A stretch of DNA of 64,000 bases. Source: DASXKD01 sp963707905 (GTDB taxonomy: Bacteria; Actinomycetota; Actinomycetes; Streptosporangiales; Streptosporangiaceae). The notes beneath the pieces were generated by a model. That model saw only the letters and a list, made by a program, of their open reading frames with translations, searched no databases and was not told the DNA's origin. The stretch is from NCBI GenBank assembly GCA_963707905.1, contig CAVPSA010000027.1, positions 1 through 64,000 of the forward strand. Reading direction: 5' to 3'. Below, piece by piece: positions 44,046 to 52,375 of the stretch; position 1 is the first letter of the stretch; each line of letters starts with the position of its first letter. A program made the translations under genes and the position numbers.

Positions 44046-45802
44046 CCGAGCCCATTCGCATCGCCAACTGCAGCGGGTTCTACGGGGACCGGCTGGCCGC
44101 CGCGCGGGAGATGGTCGAAGGTGGCCCCATCGACGTGCTGACCGGTGACTGGCTCGCCGAGCTGACCATGCTGGTGCTGGCCAAGAACCTGCTGCGGGAC
44201 AACGGCGCCGGGTACGCGCGGACGTTCGTCACCCAGATGGAACAGGTCATGGGGCAGTGCCTGGACCGGGGGATCAAGGTGGTGTCCAACGCGGGCGGCC
44301 TGACCCCGGATCGCTGCGCCGAAGCGGTCGCGGCGGTCGCGGCCAGGCTCGGCCTGGACCCGGTCATCGGCTACGTCGAGGGCGACAACCTGGTGCCCCG
44401 GCTGGCCGAACTGCGCGCCGCGGGCACGGACCTGGCCAACCTCGACACCGGTGAGCCGCTCGGCGACCGCCCGGTGCTCACCGCCAACGCCTACCTGGGC
44501 GGGTGGGGCATCGCCGAGGCCCTGGCCCGTGGTGCCGACATCGTCATCACCGGCCGGGTCACCGACGCGGCCCTGGCCCTGGGCCCGGCCGCGTGGCACC
44601 ACGGCTGGCAGCGCCACGACTGGGACGCCCTGGCCGGCGCCGTGGTGGCCGGGCACGTGATCGAGTGCGGGGCGCAGGCCACCGGCGGCAACTTCGCGTT
44701 CTTCACCGAGGTTCCCGGGCTTGAGCACCCCGGGTTCCCGATCGCCGAGGTGGCCGCCGACGGGTCCGCGGTGATCACCAAGCACCCTGGTCACGGCGGG
44801 ATGGTGTCGGTGGACACGGTCACCGCCCAGCTCCTCTACGAGATCGGCGGTCCGGCGTACCTGAACCCCGACGTCACGGCCAGGTTCGACAGCATCGCCC
44901 TGGCCGCCGACGGCCCGGACCGGGTGCGGATCTCCGGGGTGCGCGGGGACTCGCCGCCGGCCACGGCCAAGGTCGCGCTCAACTACCAGGGTGGCTGGCG
45001 GTCCACGCTGACCCTGTACCTGACCGGGCTTGACATCGAAGAAAAAGCAGCCCTGGTCGAGCGGGCGCTGTGGGCGGGCATCCCCGGCGGGCGGGACGCG
45101 TTCGATGCGGCTGAGGTGTCGCTGCTGCGCACCGACAAGCCCGACCCGGCGACCAACGCCGAGGCGATGGCCCAGCTACGGATCACGGTCAAGCACTCCG
45201 ACGAACGGGCCGTGGGCCGGGCCTTCTCCGCCCGGGTGACCGAGCTTGCGCTGGCCTCGTATCCGGGCATGTTCGGGGACGGCCTGGTCAGTGGGGCCCG
45301 TGCGTACGGCGTGTACTGGCCGACGGCGGTTCCCGCGGAGTGCGTAGCGCAGGAAGTGGTTATCGGCGCCGAGCGGACCCTCGTCCCGCCGACGCTGCCG
45401 CCGCAGCCGGCGGTGGTGGCGGAGGTGCCGGCCGCCGCGAGCGTCGCGGCGCCGGCCGGGCCGGCCAGCGTGCGGGCGCCGCTGGGGCGGGTGGCCGGTG
45501 CGCGGTCGGGGGACAAGGGCGGCAACGCCAACCTCGGTGTGTGGGCCCGTACCGACGCGGGTTACGCCTGGCTGGCCGGTTTCCTCACGGTCGCCAGGCT
45601 GAAGGAACTGCTGCCGGAGACCGCGCCGTTGCCGGTGGCACGGTATGAACTGCCGAACGTGCGGGCGCTGAACTTCGTCATCGCAGGCCTGCTTGGCGAG
45701 GGCGTGGCGGCCAGCACCCGGCTGGACCCGCAGGCCAAGAGCCTCGGCGAGTGGCTGCGCGCCCGGGTCGTGGACGTGCCGCGGGAGTTGCTGGGAAGCT
45801 AG
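44042..45802 (+). CDS. Acyclic terpene utilization AtuA family protein
   Basis: This 586-residue protein of the AtuA (DUF1446) family begins MTEPIRIANCSGFYGDRLAAAREMV. It contains DVLTGDWLAELTMLVLAKN, GIKVVSNAGGLTPDRCAEAVA, ITGRVTDAALALGPAAWHHGW, VIECGAQATGGNFAFF and a C-terminal AtuA-like small domain (GRVAGARSGDKGGNANLGVWARTDAGYAWL...). AtuA is needed for growth on citronellol or geraniol in Pseudomonas, but its reaction is not established. Its place directly after a carboxylase alpha subunit gene, overlapping it, is the classical context. A palindromic element follows the stop at once. Confidence 0.93.
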   Translation: MTEPIRIANCSGFYGDRLAAAREMVEGGPIDVLTGDWLAELTMLVLAKNLLRDNGAGYARTFVTQMEQVMGQCLDRGIKVVSNAGGLTPDRCAEAVAAVAARLGLDPVIGYVEGDNLVPRLAELRAAGTDLANLDTGEPLGDRPVLTANAYLGGWGIAEALARGADIVITGRVTDAALALGPAAWHHGWQRHDWDALAGAVVAGHVIECGAQATGGNFAFFTEVPGLEHPGFPIAEVAADGSAVITKHPGHGGMVSVDTVTAQLLYEIGGPAYLNPDVTARFDSIALAADGPDRVRISGVRGDSPPATAKVALNYQGGWRSTLTLYLTGLDIEEKAALVERALWAGIPGGRDAFDAAEVSLLRTDKPDPATNAEAMAQLRITVKHSDERAVGRAFSARVTELALASYPGMFGDGLVSGARAYGVYWPTAVPAECVAQEVVIGAERTLVPPTLPPQPAVVAEVPAAASVAAPAGPASVRAPLGRVAGARSGDKGGNANLGVWARTDAGYAWLAGFLTVARLKELLPETAPLPVARYELPNVRALNFVIAGLLGEGVAASTRLDPQAKSLGEWLRARVVDVPRELLGS

Positions 45803-45803
45803 T

Positions 45804-45875
45804 GGCCCGTGGTTCGTGATCATGGAGATGTGGCCCGCATCTGAGGGCCAAGACGCCATGATCACGAAACGGGCC
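45804..45875. repeat. Palindromic intergenic element
   Basis: GGCCCGTGGTTCGTGATCAT (with GG following) pairs with CCATGATCACGAAACGGGCC, with a two-base bulge. A second small hairpin TGGCCC/GGGCCA lies in the loop. It begins right after the AtuA stop and may act as a terminator or attenuator before the hydratase gene. Confidence 0.7.
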
Positions 45876-45934
45876 GGCCGGGATGGTGTTGCTGGTGGGG
45901 TTAGTGGGGCTGGTGATCGGAAAGGCGGGTGCTC

Positions 45935-46753
45935 GTGAGCGGTGACGAGACGGTGCAGGCCGTGCGCTACGCGGTGACGGACGCGGTGGCGACGCTGACC
46001 ATGGACCAGCCGCACAACCGCAACGCGCTGACGCCCGCGCTGATGGCCGGGCTCGGCCAGGGCCTGGAGGCCGCGCTGGCCGATGAGTCGGTCGGGGTAG
46101 TCGTGCTCACGAACGACGGGCCGGCGTTCTGCGCGGGTGCGGATCTGTCCGGCGGCAGCCCGGCGGCCCCGGCCGGCCCGGCCGGCGGGAAGCGGCGTGG
46201 TGGCGCCCGCCGCGACGGGCTGGCCGAACTGCTCGCCGCCATCCAGGATTCGACCAAGCCGGTGGTGGCCCGGATCGCCGGGCACTGCGTGGCGGGTGGC
46301 ATCGGGCTGGCCGCCGCGTGCGACATCTCCCTCGCCGATGACGCCGCGAAGTTCGGCTTCACCGAGGTCCGGATCGGCGTCGCGCCCGCCATCATCTCGG
46401 TCGTCTGCCTGCCCAAGCTGCGCCGTGCGGACGCGCTTGAACTGTTCCTCTCCGGCGAGCGGATCAGCGCCGGCCGGGCCGCCGAGGTGGGCCTGATCAC
46501 CCGGGCGGTGCCCGCGGCGGACCTCGACGCCGAGGTCGCGGCGGTGGTGGCCAAGCTGCTGGCCGGCGGCCCGTCGGCGCTGGCCGCGGCGAAGCGGCTG
46601 GTGTACACGATCCCCGGGATGGACCGGGAGGCGGCGTTCACCCGGACCACCGAGGTCTCCCAGGCGCTGTTCGCCTCGGCCGAGGCGGCCGAGGGGATGG
46701 CCGCCTTCCGGGAGAAGCGGCTCCCGTCCTGGGCCCCGCCAGCCCAGCCCTGA
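45935..46753 (+). CDS. Enoyl-CoA hydratase/isomerase family protein
   Basis: This crotonase of about 272 residues shows HNRNALTPALMAGLGQGLE, PAFCAGADLSGG, AGHCVAGGIGLAAACDISLADDAAKFGFTEVRIGVAPAIISV and AAEVGLITRAVP. A basic Ala/Gly/Pro-rich loop (AAPAGPAGGKRRGGARRDG) follows the oxyanion motif. It resembles the AtuE/LiuC-type hydratases that act on the product of the biotin carboxylase, which fits the gene order. GTG 45929 and 45935 are both possible starts. Confidence 0.9.
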   Translation: MSGDETVQAVRYAVTDAVATLTMDQPHNRNALTPALMAGLGQGLEAALADESVGVVVLTNDGPAFCAGADLSGGSPAAPAGPAGGKRRGGARRDGLAELLAAIQDSTKPVVARIAGHCVAGGIGLAAACDISLADDAAKFGFTEVRIGVAPAIISVVCLPKLRRADALELFLSGERISAGRAAEVGLITRAVPAADLDAEVAAVVAKLLAGGPSALAAAKRLVYTIPGMDREAAFTRTTEVSQALFASAEAAEGMAAFREKRLPSWAPPAQP

Positions 46754-46827
46754 GCGTGCCGTACGGCCGCCGCGATTGGTGCCGTTGGTCCTTATCGCTG
46801 CGGGCCGGGCCGGTCTAGCCTGCGAGC

Positions 46828-48621
46828 ATGGCAGCACACGGCGCTAAAGGTCACGCGGGCAGGGGCGGCTTCGACTACGACGTGCTCGTGGTCGGATCCG
46901 GATTCGGCGGGAGCGTTGCCGCACTGCGGCTGGCGGAGAAGGGATACCGGGTCGGCGTCCTTGAGGCCGGCCGCCGGTTCGACGACCCGGCCAGCGAGGT
47001 GCCGGGGGAGCGGCACCGCGCGCTGCCAAAGACCTCCTGGCGGACCCGCCGCTACCTGTGGGCGCCGTGGCTCGGCATGACCGGGATCCAGCGCATCCAC
47101 CTGGTTCGCGGCGCCCGTGGCGCACGGGTTCTGGTGCTCGCCGGGGCGGGCGTGGGCGGCGGCTCGCTGGTCTACGCGAACACGCTCTACGTGCCGCCGC
47201 CGCCGTTCTTCGCCGACCCGCAGTGGCGCCACATCACCGACTGGCGGGCCGAGCTGATGCCGTTCTACGAGCAGGCGCAGCGGATGCTCGGCGTCACCGG
47301 CAGCCCGACGATGACCGCCGCGGACAAGGCGGTCAAGAAGGTCGCCGAGCGGATGGGCCGCGGGGACACCTTCCGGCCCACCCCCGTCGGGGTGTACCTC
47401 GGCGACGAGCCCGGCCGCGAGGATGCGGATCCATACTTCGGCGGGGCCGGCCCGCGGCGCGTCACGTGCAGCGAATGCGGCGCGTGCATGACCGGCTGCC
47501 GCCGTGGCGCCAAGAACATGCTGACCGAGAACTACCTCTACCTCGCCGAGCGGGCCGGCGCGAAGATCATCCCGATGACGACGGTCACCGCACTGCGGCC
47601 GGCCGCCGGCGGCGGGTACGTGGTCGAGGTCAGCCGCACCGGGGCGGTGGCCGGGCGCGGGCTCTCGCTGACCGCCGGCCAGGTCGTGCTGGCAGCCGGC
47701 ACCTACGGCACGCAGCGCCTGCTGCACCGGATGAAGGCGACCGGCGCCCTGCCCGGGCTGTCCGCCCGGCTCGGCGCGATGACCCGGACGAACTCCGAGG
47801 CGATCCTCGCCGTCGAGCGGCGGCGGCGGGTCCATGGTGACGACCACTCCCGCGGGCTGGCGATCACGTCCTCGTTCCACCCCGACGACCAGACCCACAT
47901 CGAGCCCACCAGGTACGGCCCCGGCTCCAACGCGATGGGCCTGCTCGCCACGCTGCTGGTCGACGGCGGCGGCCGGGTGCCCCGGTGGGCGAAGTTCGCG
48001 GGCGCGGTGGCGGCCCATCCCTCCAGCCTGGGCATGCTGGTCAGCAAGCGGGGCTGGTCGGCCCGCACGGTGATCGCGCTGGTCATGCAGACCAGGGACA
48101 ACTCGATCACGGTCCGGCCGCGGCGCGGGCCGTTCGGCTGGGGGCTCCGTTCGGTGCCCGGGCATGGCGAGCCGAACCCCACCTGGATCCCGGAGGCGCA
48201 CCGCGCGGTGCGGATGCTGGCCGAGGAACTGGACGGGACACCCTGCGGTACCTGGCTGGACCTGTTCAACATCCCGACCACCGCGCACTTCATCGGCGGC
48301 TGTGCCATCGGTGATTCGGCGCAGACCGGTGTCATCGACGGGTACCAGCGGGTGTACGGGCACGAGGGCCTGCACATCGTGGATGGCTCGGCGGTATCGG
48401 CCAACCTCGGCGTCAACCCCGCCCTGACCATCACCGCCCAGGCGGAACGGGCCATGGCGCTGTGGCCCAACCGGGGCGACGCCGATCCCCGTCCGCCGCT
48501 GGGGGAGCCGTACCAGCGGATAGCGCCGGTGCCGCCGCGTCATCCGGCAGTTCCCGCGCACGCACCCGCCGCGTTGCGGCTGGCCCCGCGGCCCGGCGCC
48601 GCGCCGGCCCCGCCTTCGTGA
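46828..48621 (+). CDS. GMC family oxidoreductase, cholesterol-oxidase-like (ChoD-type)
   Basis: This is a 597-residue FAD flavoprotein. The dinucleotide site is VLVVGSGFGGSVAALRLAEKG (Gly-rich loop 23-28), the substrate-side LAGAGVGGGSLVYANTL lies near 104-120, and the C-terminal HFIGGCAIGDSAQTGVIDGYQRVYGHEGLHIVDGSAVSANLGVNPALTITAQAERA is typical of GMC oxidases. A four-Cys cluster (Cys 214, 217, 220 and 224) resembles the ferredoxin-like site seen in mycobacterial ChoD-type proteins. The last 60 residues are Pro/Ala-rich. The likely substrate is a sterol or another bulky alcohol. TAGCCT lies 6 bases before the ATG, suggesting a leaderless transcript. Confidence 0.9.
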   Translation: MAAHGAKGHAGRGGFDYDVLVVGSGFGGSVAALRLAEKGYRVGVLEAGRRFDDPASEVPGERHRALPKTSWRTRRYLWAPWLGMTGIQRIHLVRGARGARVLVLAGAGVGGGSLVYANTLYVPPPPFFADPQWRHITDWRAELMPFYEQAQRMLGVTGSPTMTAADKAVKKVAERMGRGDTFRPTPVGVYLGDEPGREDADPYFGGAGPRRVTCSECGACMTGCRRGAKNMLTENYLYLAERAGAKIIPMTTVTALRPAAGGGYVVEVSRTGAVAGRGLSLTAGQVVLAAGTYGTQRLLHRMKATGALPGLSARLGAMTRTNSEAILAVERRRRVHGDDHSRGLAITSSFHPDDQTHIEPTRYGPGSNAMGLLATLLVDGGGRVPRWAKFAGAVAAHPSSLGMLVSKRGWSARTVIALVMQTRDNSITVRPRRGPFGWGLRSVPGHGEPNPTWIPEAHRAVRMLAEELDGTPCGTWLDLFNIPTTAHFIGGCAIGDSAQTGVIDGYQRVYGHEGLHIVDGSAVSANLGVNPALTITAQAERAMALWPNRGDADPRPPLGEPYQRIAPVPPRHPAVPAHAPAALRLAPRPGAAPAPPS

Positions 48622-48710
48622 CGCCCCGCCCGGCCGCCGGCCCGCCGCGGCCCGGCCGCCAGTGCCCGCCTGCCAGGGCCCGCTGCCGTCTGGATCAGCA
48701 TCATCCGGCT

Positions 48711-48729
48711 CCGGGAAAAATCTTCCCGG
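48711..48729 (+). terminator. Short hairpin after the GMC oxidoreductase gene
   Basis: CCGGGAA and TTCCCGG pair around AAATC, about 90 bases after the stop. Confidence 0.4.
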
Positions 48730-48818
48730 CAGGTGTCCATCCGGGGTGCCCGGCTTCGTCGTGGGGGTGACCGACGATCCCGGGCCGGTTCCCCGGCCAT
48801 GATCCAGGAGGACACACC

Positions 48819-49043
48819 ATGAACCCGATATTCAGCTGGACGATGGTGCAGGCCCTGCAGGCCGAGGCAGAGGCCAATGCCAGCGCCGCGGCCCGGCGCG
48901 CTGCCGCCCGGCAGGTCGCCGCACGCGTCACGCGGTCCCGCCGTAGGCTGCGTGGCCTGACGTTCGCCGCGTCGGGCTCGGGCCCGGGGCGCCCGGGCAA
49001 CACTGTCCGCGGAATCGTGCGGAAGGCGGTGGCGGCGCTGTGA
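48819..49043 (+). CDS. Small basic protein at the head of the sigma-factor operon
   Basis: This 74-residue, Arg/Ala-rich protein begins MNPIFSWTMVQALQAEAEANASAAARRAAARQ and ends VRGIVRKAVAAL. The start is firm: AGGAGG lies 7 bases before the ATG. Its stop overlaps the GTG of the YCII-domain gene (GTGA), so it is coupled to the sigma module. I recognise no family. It could be an unstudied component of this ECF unit. Confidence 0.65.
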   Translation: MNPIFSWTMVQALQAEAEANASAAARRAAARQVAARVTRSRRRLRGLTFAASGSGPGRPGNTVRGIVRKAVAAL

Positions 49044-49381
49044 AGTACATGATGCTGGTCTGCGTGGCCGAGGGAACCGAACTGAGCGCGGCGGAGGCCG
49101 CCCGGATCGGTCCCGACACCGAGGCCTGGGTCGAGGAGATGGACCGCCGGGGGATCCGGCTGCAAGGCAACCAGTTGCGGCCGGTGAGCGACGCCACCAC
49201 GGTCTCGGTGCGCGGCGGCGAGGTGCTGATCGCCGACGGCCCGTTCGCCGAGACCAAGGAGCAGATCGCCGGGTACGACATCATCGACTGCGCCGACCTG
49301 GACGAGGCCATCGAGGTCGCATCCAAGCACCCGGTCGCGCGGTTCGGGAAGCTCGAGGTGAGGCCGTTCTGGGTGGACTGA
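49040..49381 (+). CDS. YCII-related (DGPF domain) protein
   Basis: This 113-residue DGPF/YCII protein starts MKYMMLVCVAEGTELSAAEAARIG, with the hallmark VLIADGPFAETKEQIAGYDIIDCADLDEAIEVASKHP. Proteins of this class are the constant neighbours of ECF42-type sigma factors. Their chemical role is unknown. It is coupled at both ends: GTGA overlap with the small protein before it, and an apparent CTGA overlap with the sigma gene after it. Confidence 0.92.
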   Translation: MKYMMLVCVAEGTELSAAEAARIGPDTEAWVEEMDRRGIRLQGNQLRPVSDATTVSVRGGEVLIADGPFAETKEQIAGYDIIDCADLDEAIEVASKHPVARFGKLEVRPFWVD

Positions 49382-50622
49382 GCCCGGACGTCGGCGAAGC
49401 GGTCGCCGAGGCGTTCCGGCAGGAGTGGGGCCGGGTCGTGGCCGCCCTGATCGGGCTGACCGGCGACTGGGACCTGGCCGAGGAGTGCGCGCAGGACGCC
49501 TTCGCGCAGGCACTGAAGACCTGGCCGCGCGACGGCGTCCCGCGCCGTCCCGGCGCCTGGCTGACCACGGTGGCGCGCAACCGCGCCCTGGACCGGCTCC
49601 GCCGTGGAGCCACCGAAACCGCCAGGCTGAGGGAGGCGGCTGCCTTGTCCGTTCCCAGCGACCCCGACCTTGACGACGACAGCGGCATCACCGACGACCG
49701 GCTCCGGCTGATCTTCACCTGCTGTCACCCGGCGCTGGCGCTGGAGGCCAGGGTCGCCCTGACGCTGCGCACGCTGGCCGGGCTGACCACCGCGGAGATC
49801 GCGCGGGCGTTCATGGTCACCGAGGAGACCATGGCCAAGCGCCTGGTCCGGGCCAAGCACAAGATCCGCGATGCGGCGATCCCGTACCGGGTGCCGCCGG
49901 CGTACCTGCTGCCGGACCGGACGGCCGGCGTCCTGGCCGTGCTCTACCTGCTGTTCAACGAGGGCTACTCGGCCAGTGTGGGTGCCGACCTGGTGCGCCG
50001 TGGACTGTGCGCGGAGGCGATCCGGCTGGCCCGTGCGCTGAGCCAGCTCATGCCCGACGAGCCCGAGGCCCTAGGCCTGCTCGCGCTGATGTCCTTCCAT
50101 GACGCCAGGCGCGCCACCCGGGTGGACGCCGCCGGCGACCTGGTGCGGCTGGAGGACCAGGACCGGTCCCGCTGGGACGCGGGCGAGATCGAAGAGGGGG
50201 TGGCAATCCTGGACACCGCCCTGCGGCGCGGCCGGCCCGGGGCGTACCAGGTACAGGCGGCCATCGCCGCCTGCCACGCGACCGCCGCCGACGCCGCGGA
50301 CACCGACTGGGCGCAGATCGCCGCGCTCTACGGTGAGCTCGTCCGGCTCGTGCCCTCACCCGTGGTGGAGCTGAACCGCGCGGTCGCGGTGGCCATGGCC
50401 AACGGCCCGGCGGCTGGGCTGGCGCTGGTGCGCGCGCTGGAGGAGTCCGGCGCGCTGAGCGGGTACCACCTGCTGCCCGCCACCCGGGCCGACCTGCTGC
50501 TGCGACTCGGCCACCGGGCCGAGGCCGCCGCCGGGTTCGCTGAGGCGCTGGACCTGGCCAGCACCGACGCCGAGCGCAGGTTCCTCACCAGGCGCCTCGC
50601 CGAAGCCGCCGCCCCGGAGTAG
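49378..50622 (+). CDS. RNA polymerase ECF sigma factor, ECF42 type (C-terminal extension)
   Basis: This is an ECF sigma factor of about 414 residues. Region 2 reads EAVAEAFRQEWGRVVAALIGLTGDWDLAEECAQDAFAQAL...WLTTVARNRALDRLRR. Region 4 reads LEARVALTLRTLAGLTTAEIARAFMVTEETMAKRLVRAKHKI. A DUF6596/TPR-like extension of about 200 residues follows (GVLAVLYLLFNEGYSAS... and later a DxxR-type repeat region). This with an upstream DGPF gene defines the ECF42 group, in which the extension is required for activity instead of an anti-sigma factor. The first standard start (GTG 49438) would delete the beginning of region 2. The only start nearby that keeps it is CTG 49378, which overlaps the stop of the DGPF gene as CTGA. 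Confidence 0.85.
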   Translation: MSPDVGEAVAEAFRQEWGRVVAALIGLTGDWDLAEECAQDAFAQALKTWPRDGVPRRPGAWLTTVARNRALDRLRRGATETARLREAAALSVPSDPDLDDDSGITDDRLRLIFTCCHPALALEARVALTLRTLAGLTTAEIARAFMVTEETMAKRLVRAKHKIRDAAIPYRVPPAYLLPDRTAGVLAVLYLLFNEGYSASVGADLVRRGLCAEAIRLARALSQLMPDEPEALGLLALMSFHDARRATRVDAAGDLVRLEDQDRSRWDAGEIEEGVAILDTALRRGRPGAYQVQAAIAACHATAADAADTDWAQIAALYGELVRLVPSPVVELNRAVAVAMANGPAAGLALVRALEESGALSGYHLLPATRADLLLRLGHRAEAAAGFAEALDLASTDAERRFLTRRLAEAAAPE

Positions 50623-50788
50623 CACCAGGTACTGCAACGGCACGTGGACGAGGGCTGCGCGCAGGTTCGGCTGGGAGGCCGACATCAGGGGTCAGAGCCC
50701 ACTCTAGGTACGGACAGCAAACCTGACATCACTGGTCACGGCCGTCGGCCAATTTCATGGCGTTCGTTTCTCAGCGGGCCGGCATCGC

Positions 50789-50819
50789 TTGACAAATCGT
50801 CTCTGGGGGTGCACATAGT
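50789..50819 (+). promoter_or_regulatory. Candidate sigma-70-type promoter of the propeller gene
   Basis: TTGACA (50789-50794) and CATAGT (50814-50819) are 19 bases apart and lie about 30 bases before the likely start codon. Confidence 0.4.
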
Positions 50820-50848
50820 GGGGCCGGTTCTGGGTGGGGGGGATTTCG

Positions 50849-52336
50849 ATGCGCAGGTGTATGACGCGTGCGTGTATCACGCGTGTGTGTGTCGCCGCGG
50901 CGGCCGGTGTTGCGCTTAGCACGGTGGGGGTAAGCGGGGCCAGCGCTTCGGGCGCGGCGCTCCGGGCTGTGCCGGGTGCGGGGGTGTTCTCGGCGGGGAC
51001 GTCACCCCCGGCGGCCAGTTCCGGCGCCCAGCTGTGGGTCAAGCGGTATAACGGCACCGGCAACAGCACCGACGACGCCCGTTCGGTGGCGGTCAGCCCG
51101 GACGGGACGGCGGTGTTCGTCACCGGGTCCAGCCCCGGGGCTACCTCGTTCGAGGACTACGCCACGGTCGGCTACAACGCCGCCACCGGCGCCCAGCTGT
51201 GGGTCAGCCGTTACAACGGCCCAGACAACGGCGAAGACGAGGCCAGCTCGGTGGCGGTCAGCCCGGACGGGAAGACGGTGTTCGTCACCGGGTACAGCTA
51301 CGGGACCACCGCCGGGGAGGTGGACTACGCCACGGTGGCCTACAACGCCGCCAGCGGCGCCCAGCTGTGGGTTCAGCGGTACGTCAGTCCCGCTCTCCAA
51401 GGCTTCGCCACCTCGGTGGCGGCCAGCCCGGACGGGAAGGCGGTGCTCGTCACCGGGTACAGCGGTAGTCAGACCACGGGCGGTTATGACTACGCCACGG
51501 TGGCCTACAACCCCGCTACCGGCGCGCAGCTGTGGGTCAAGCGCTACAACGGCCCCGCCGGTGATGACTTCGCCCACTCGATGACCGTCAGCGGGAGCAC
51601 GGTGTACGTCACCGGGTCCAGCCTAGGGACCAACAATGGCTATGACTACGCCACGGTCGCCTACAACACTGCTACCGGCGCGCAGCTGTGGGTCAAGCGG
51701 TACAACGGCGCCACACTCGGCAACCGCGGGGCGAACTCGGTCGCGGCCAGCCCGGACGGGAAGACGGTGTTCGTCACCGGGTCCAGCTACGCGGGCAGCA
51801 CTACAGACTATGACTACGCCACGGTGGCCTACAGCACTGCTACCGGCGCGCAGCTGTGGGTCAAGCGCTACACCGGCCCCGGCAGCGGCGACGACCAGGC
51901 CTACTCGGTGGCGCCCAGCCCGGACGGGACGGCGGTGTTCGTCACCGGGTACAGCTCCGGGACCACCGCCGGCCAGGTGAACTACGCCACGGTGGCCTAC
52001 AGCGCCACTACCGGCGCCCAGGTGTGGGTCAAGCGGTACGCCGGCCCCGCCACCGGCGGCATCGGTACTCAGGCCTATTCGGTGGCGGTCAGCCCGAGCG
52101 GGAGCACGGTCTACGTCACCGGGGAAAGCGGCAATGACTCGACCTATGCCACGGTGGCCTACAGCGCAGCCACCGGAACCCAGCAGTGGCTCAAGCACTA
52201 CACCGGCAACGGACCCAGCGGCAGCGCCGCGCAGGCGGCCGCCGTCAGCCCCACCACCGGGACGGTGTTCGTCACCGGGTACAGCTCCGGGTCGGGCTCG
52301 GGCAACGACTACGCCACGGTCGCCTACCAGGGCTGA
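50849..52336 (+). CDS. Secreted beta-propeller-like repeat protein
   Basis: This secreted protein of about 495 residues has an N-terminal signal peptide (MRRCMTRACITRVCVAAAAGVALSTVGVSGASASG) and then eight repeats of about 55 residues. Each has the form GAQLWVKRYNG...SVAVSPDGKTVFVTGYS...DYATVAYN. They resemble SBBP/PQQ-like propeller blades, and eight blades would close one ring. There is no enzyme motif, and a surface-binding or structural role is likely. The ATG follows a G-rich ribosome site. The repeats are also similar in DNA, which makes the locus prone to recombination. Confidence 0.85.
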   Translation: MRRCMTRACITRVCVAAAAGVALSTVGVSGASASGAALRAVPGAGVFSAGTSPPAASSGAQLWVKRYNGTGNSTDDARSVAVSPDGTAVFVTGSSPGATSFEDYATVGYNAATGAQLWVSRYNGPDNGEDEASSVAVSPDGKTVFVTGYSYGTTAGEVDYATVAYNAASGAQLWVQRYVSPALQGFATSVAASPDGKAVLVTGYSGSQTTGGYDYATVAYNPATGAQLWVKRYNGPAGDDFAHSMTVSGSTVYVTGSSLGTNNGYDYATVAYNTATGAQLWVKRYNGATLGNRGANSVAASPDGKTVFVTGSSYAGSTTDYDYATVAYSTATGAQLWVKRYTGPGSGDDQAYSVAPSPDGTAVFVTGYSSGTTAGQVNYATVAYSATTGAQVWVKRYAGPATGGIGTQAYSVAVSPSGSTVYVTGESGNDSTYATVAYSAATGTQQWLKHYTGNGPSGSAAQAAAVSPTTGTVFVTGYSSGSGSGNDYATVAYQG

Positions 52337-52375
52337 CCCGGATCCTGGCCCGCCCTGGCTAACCCCGGGGAGCGG

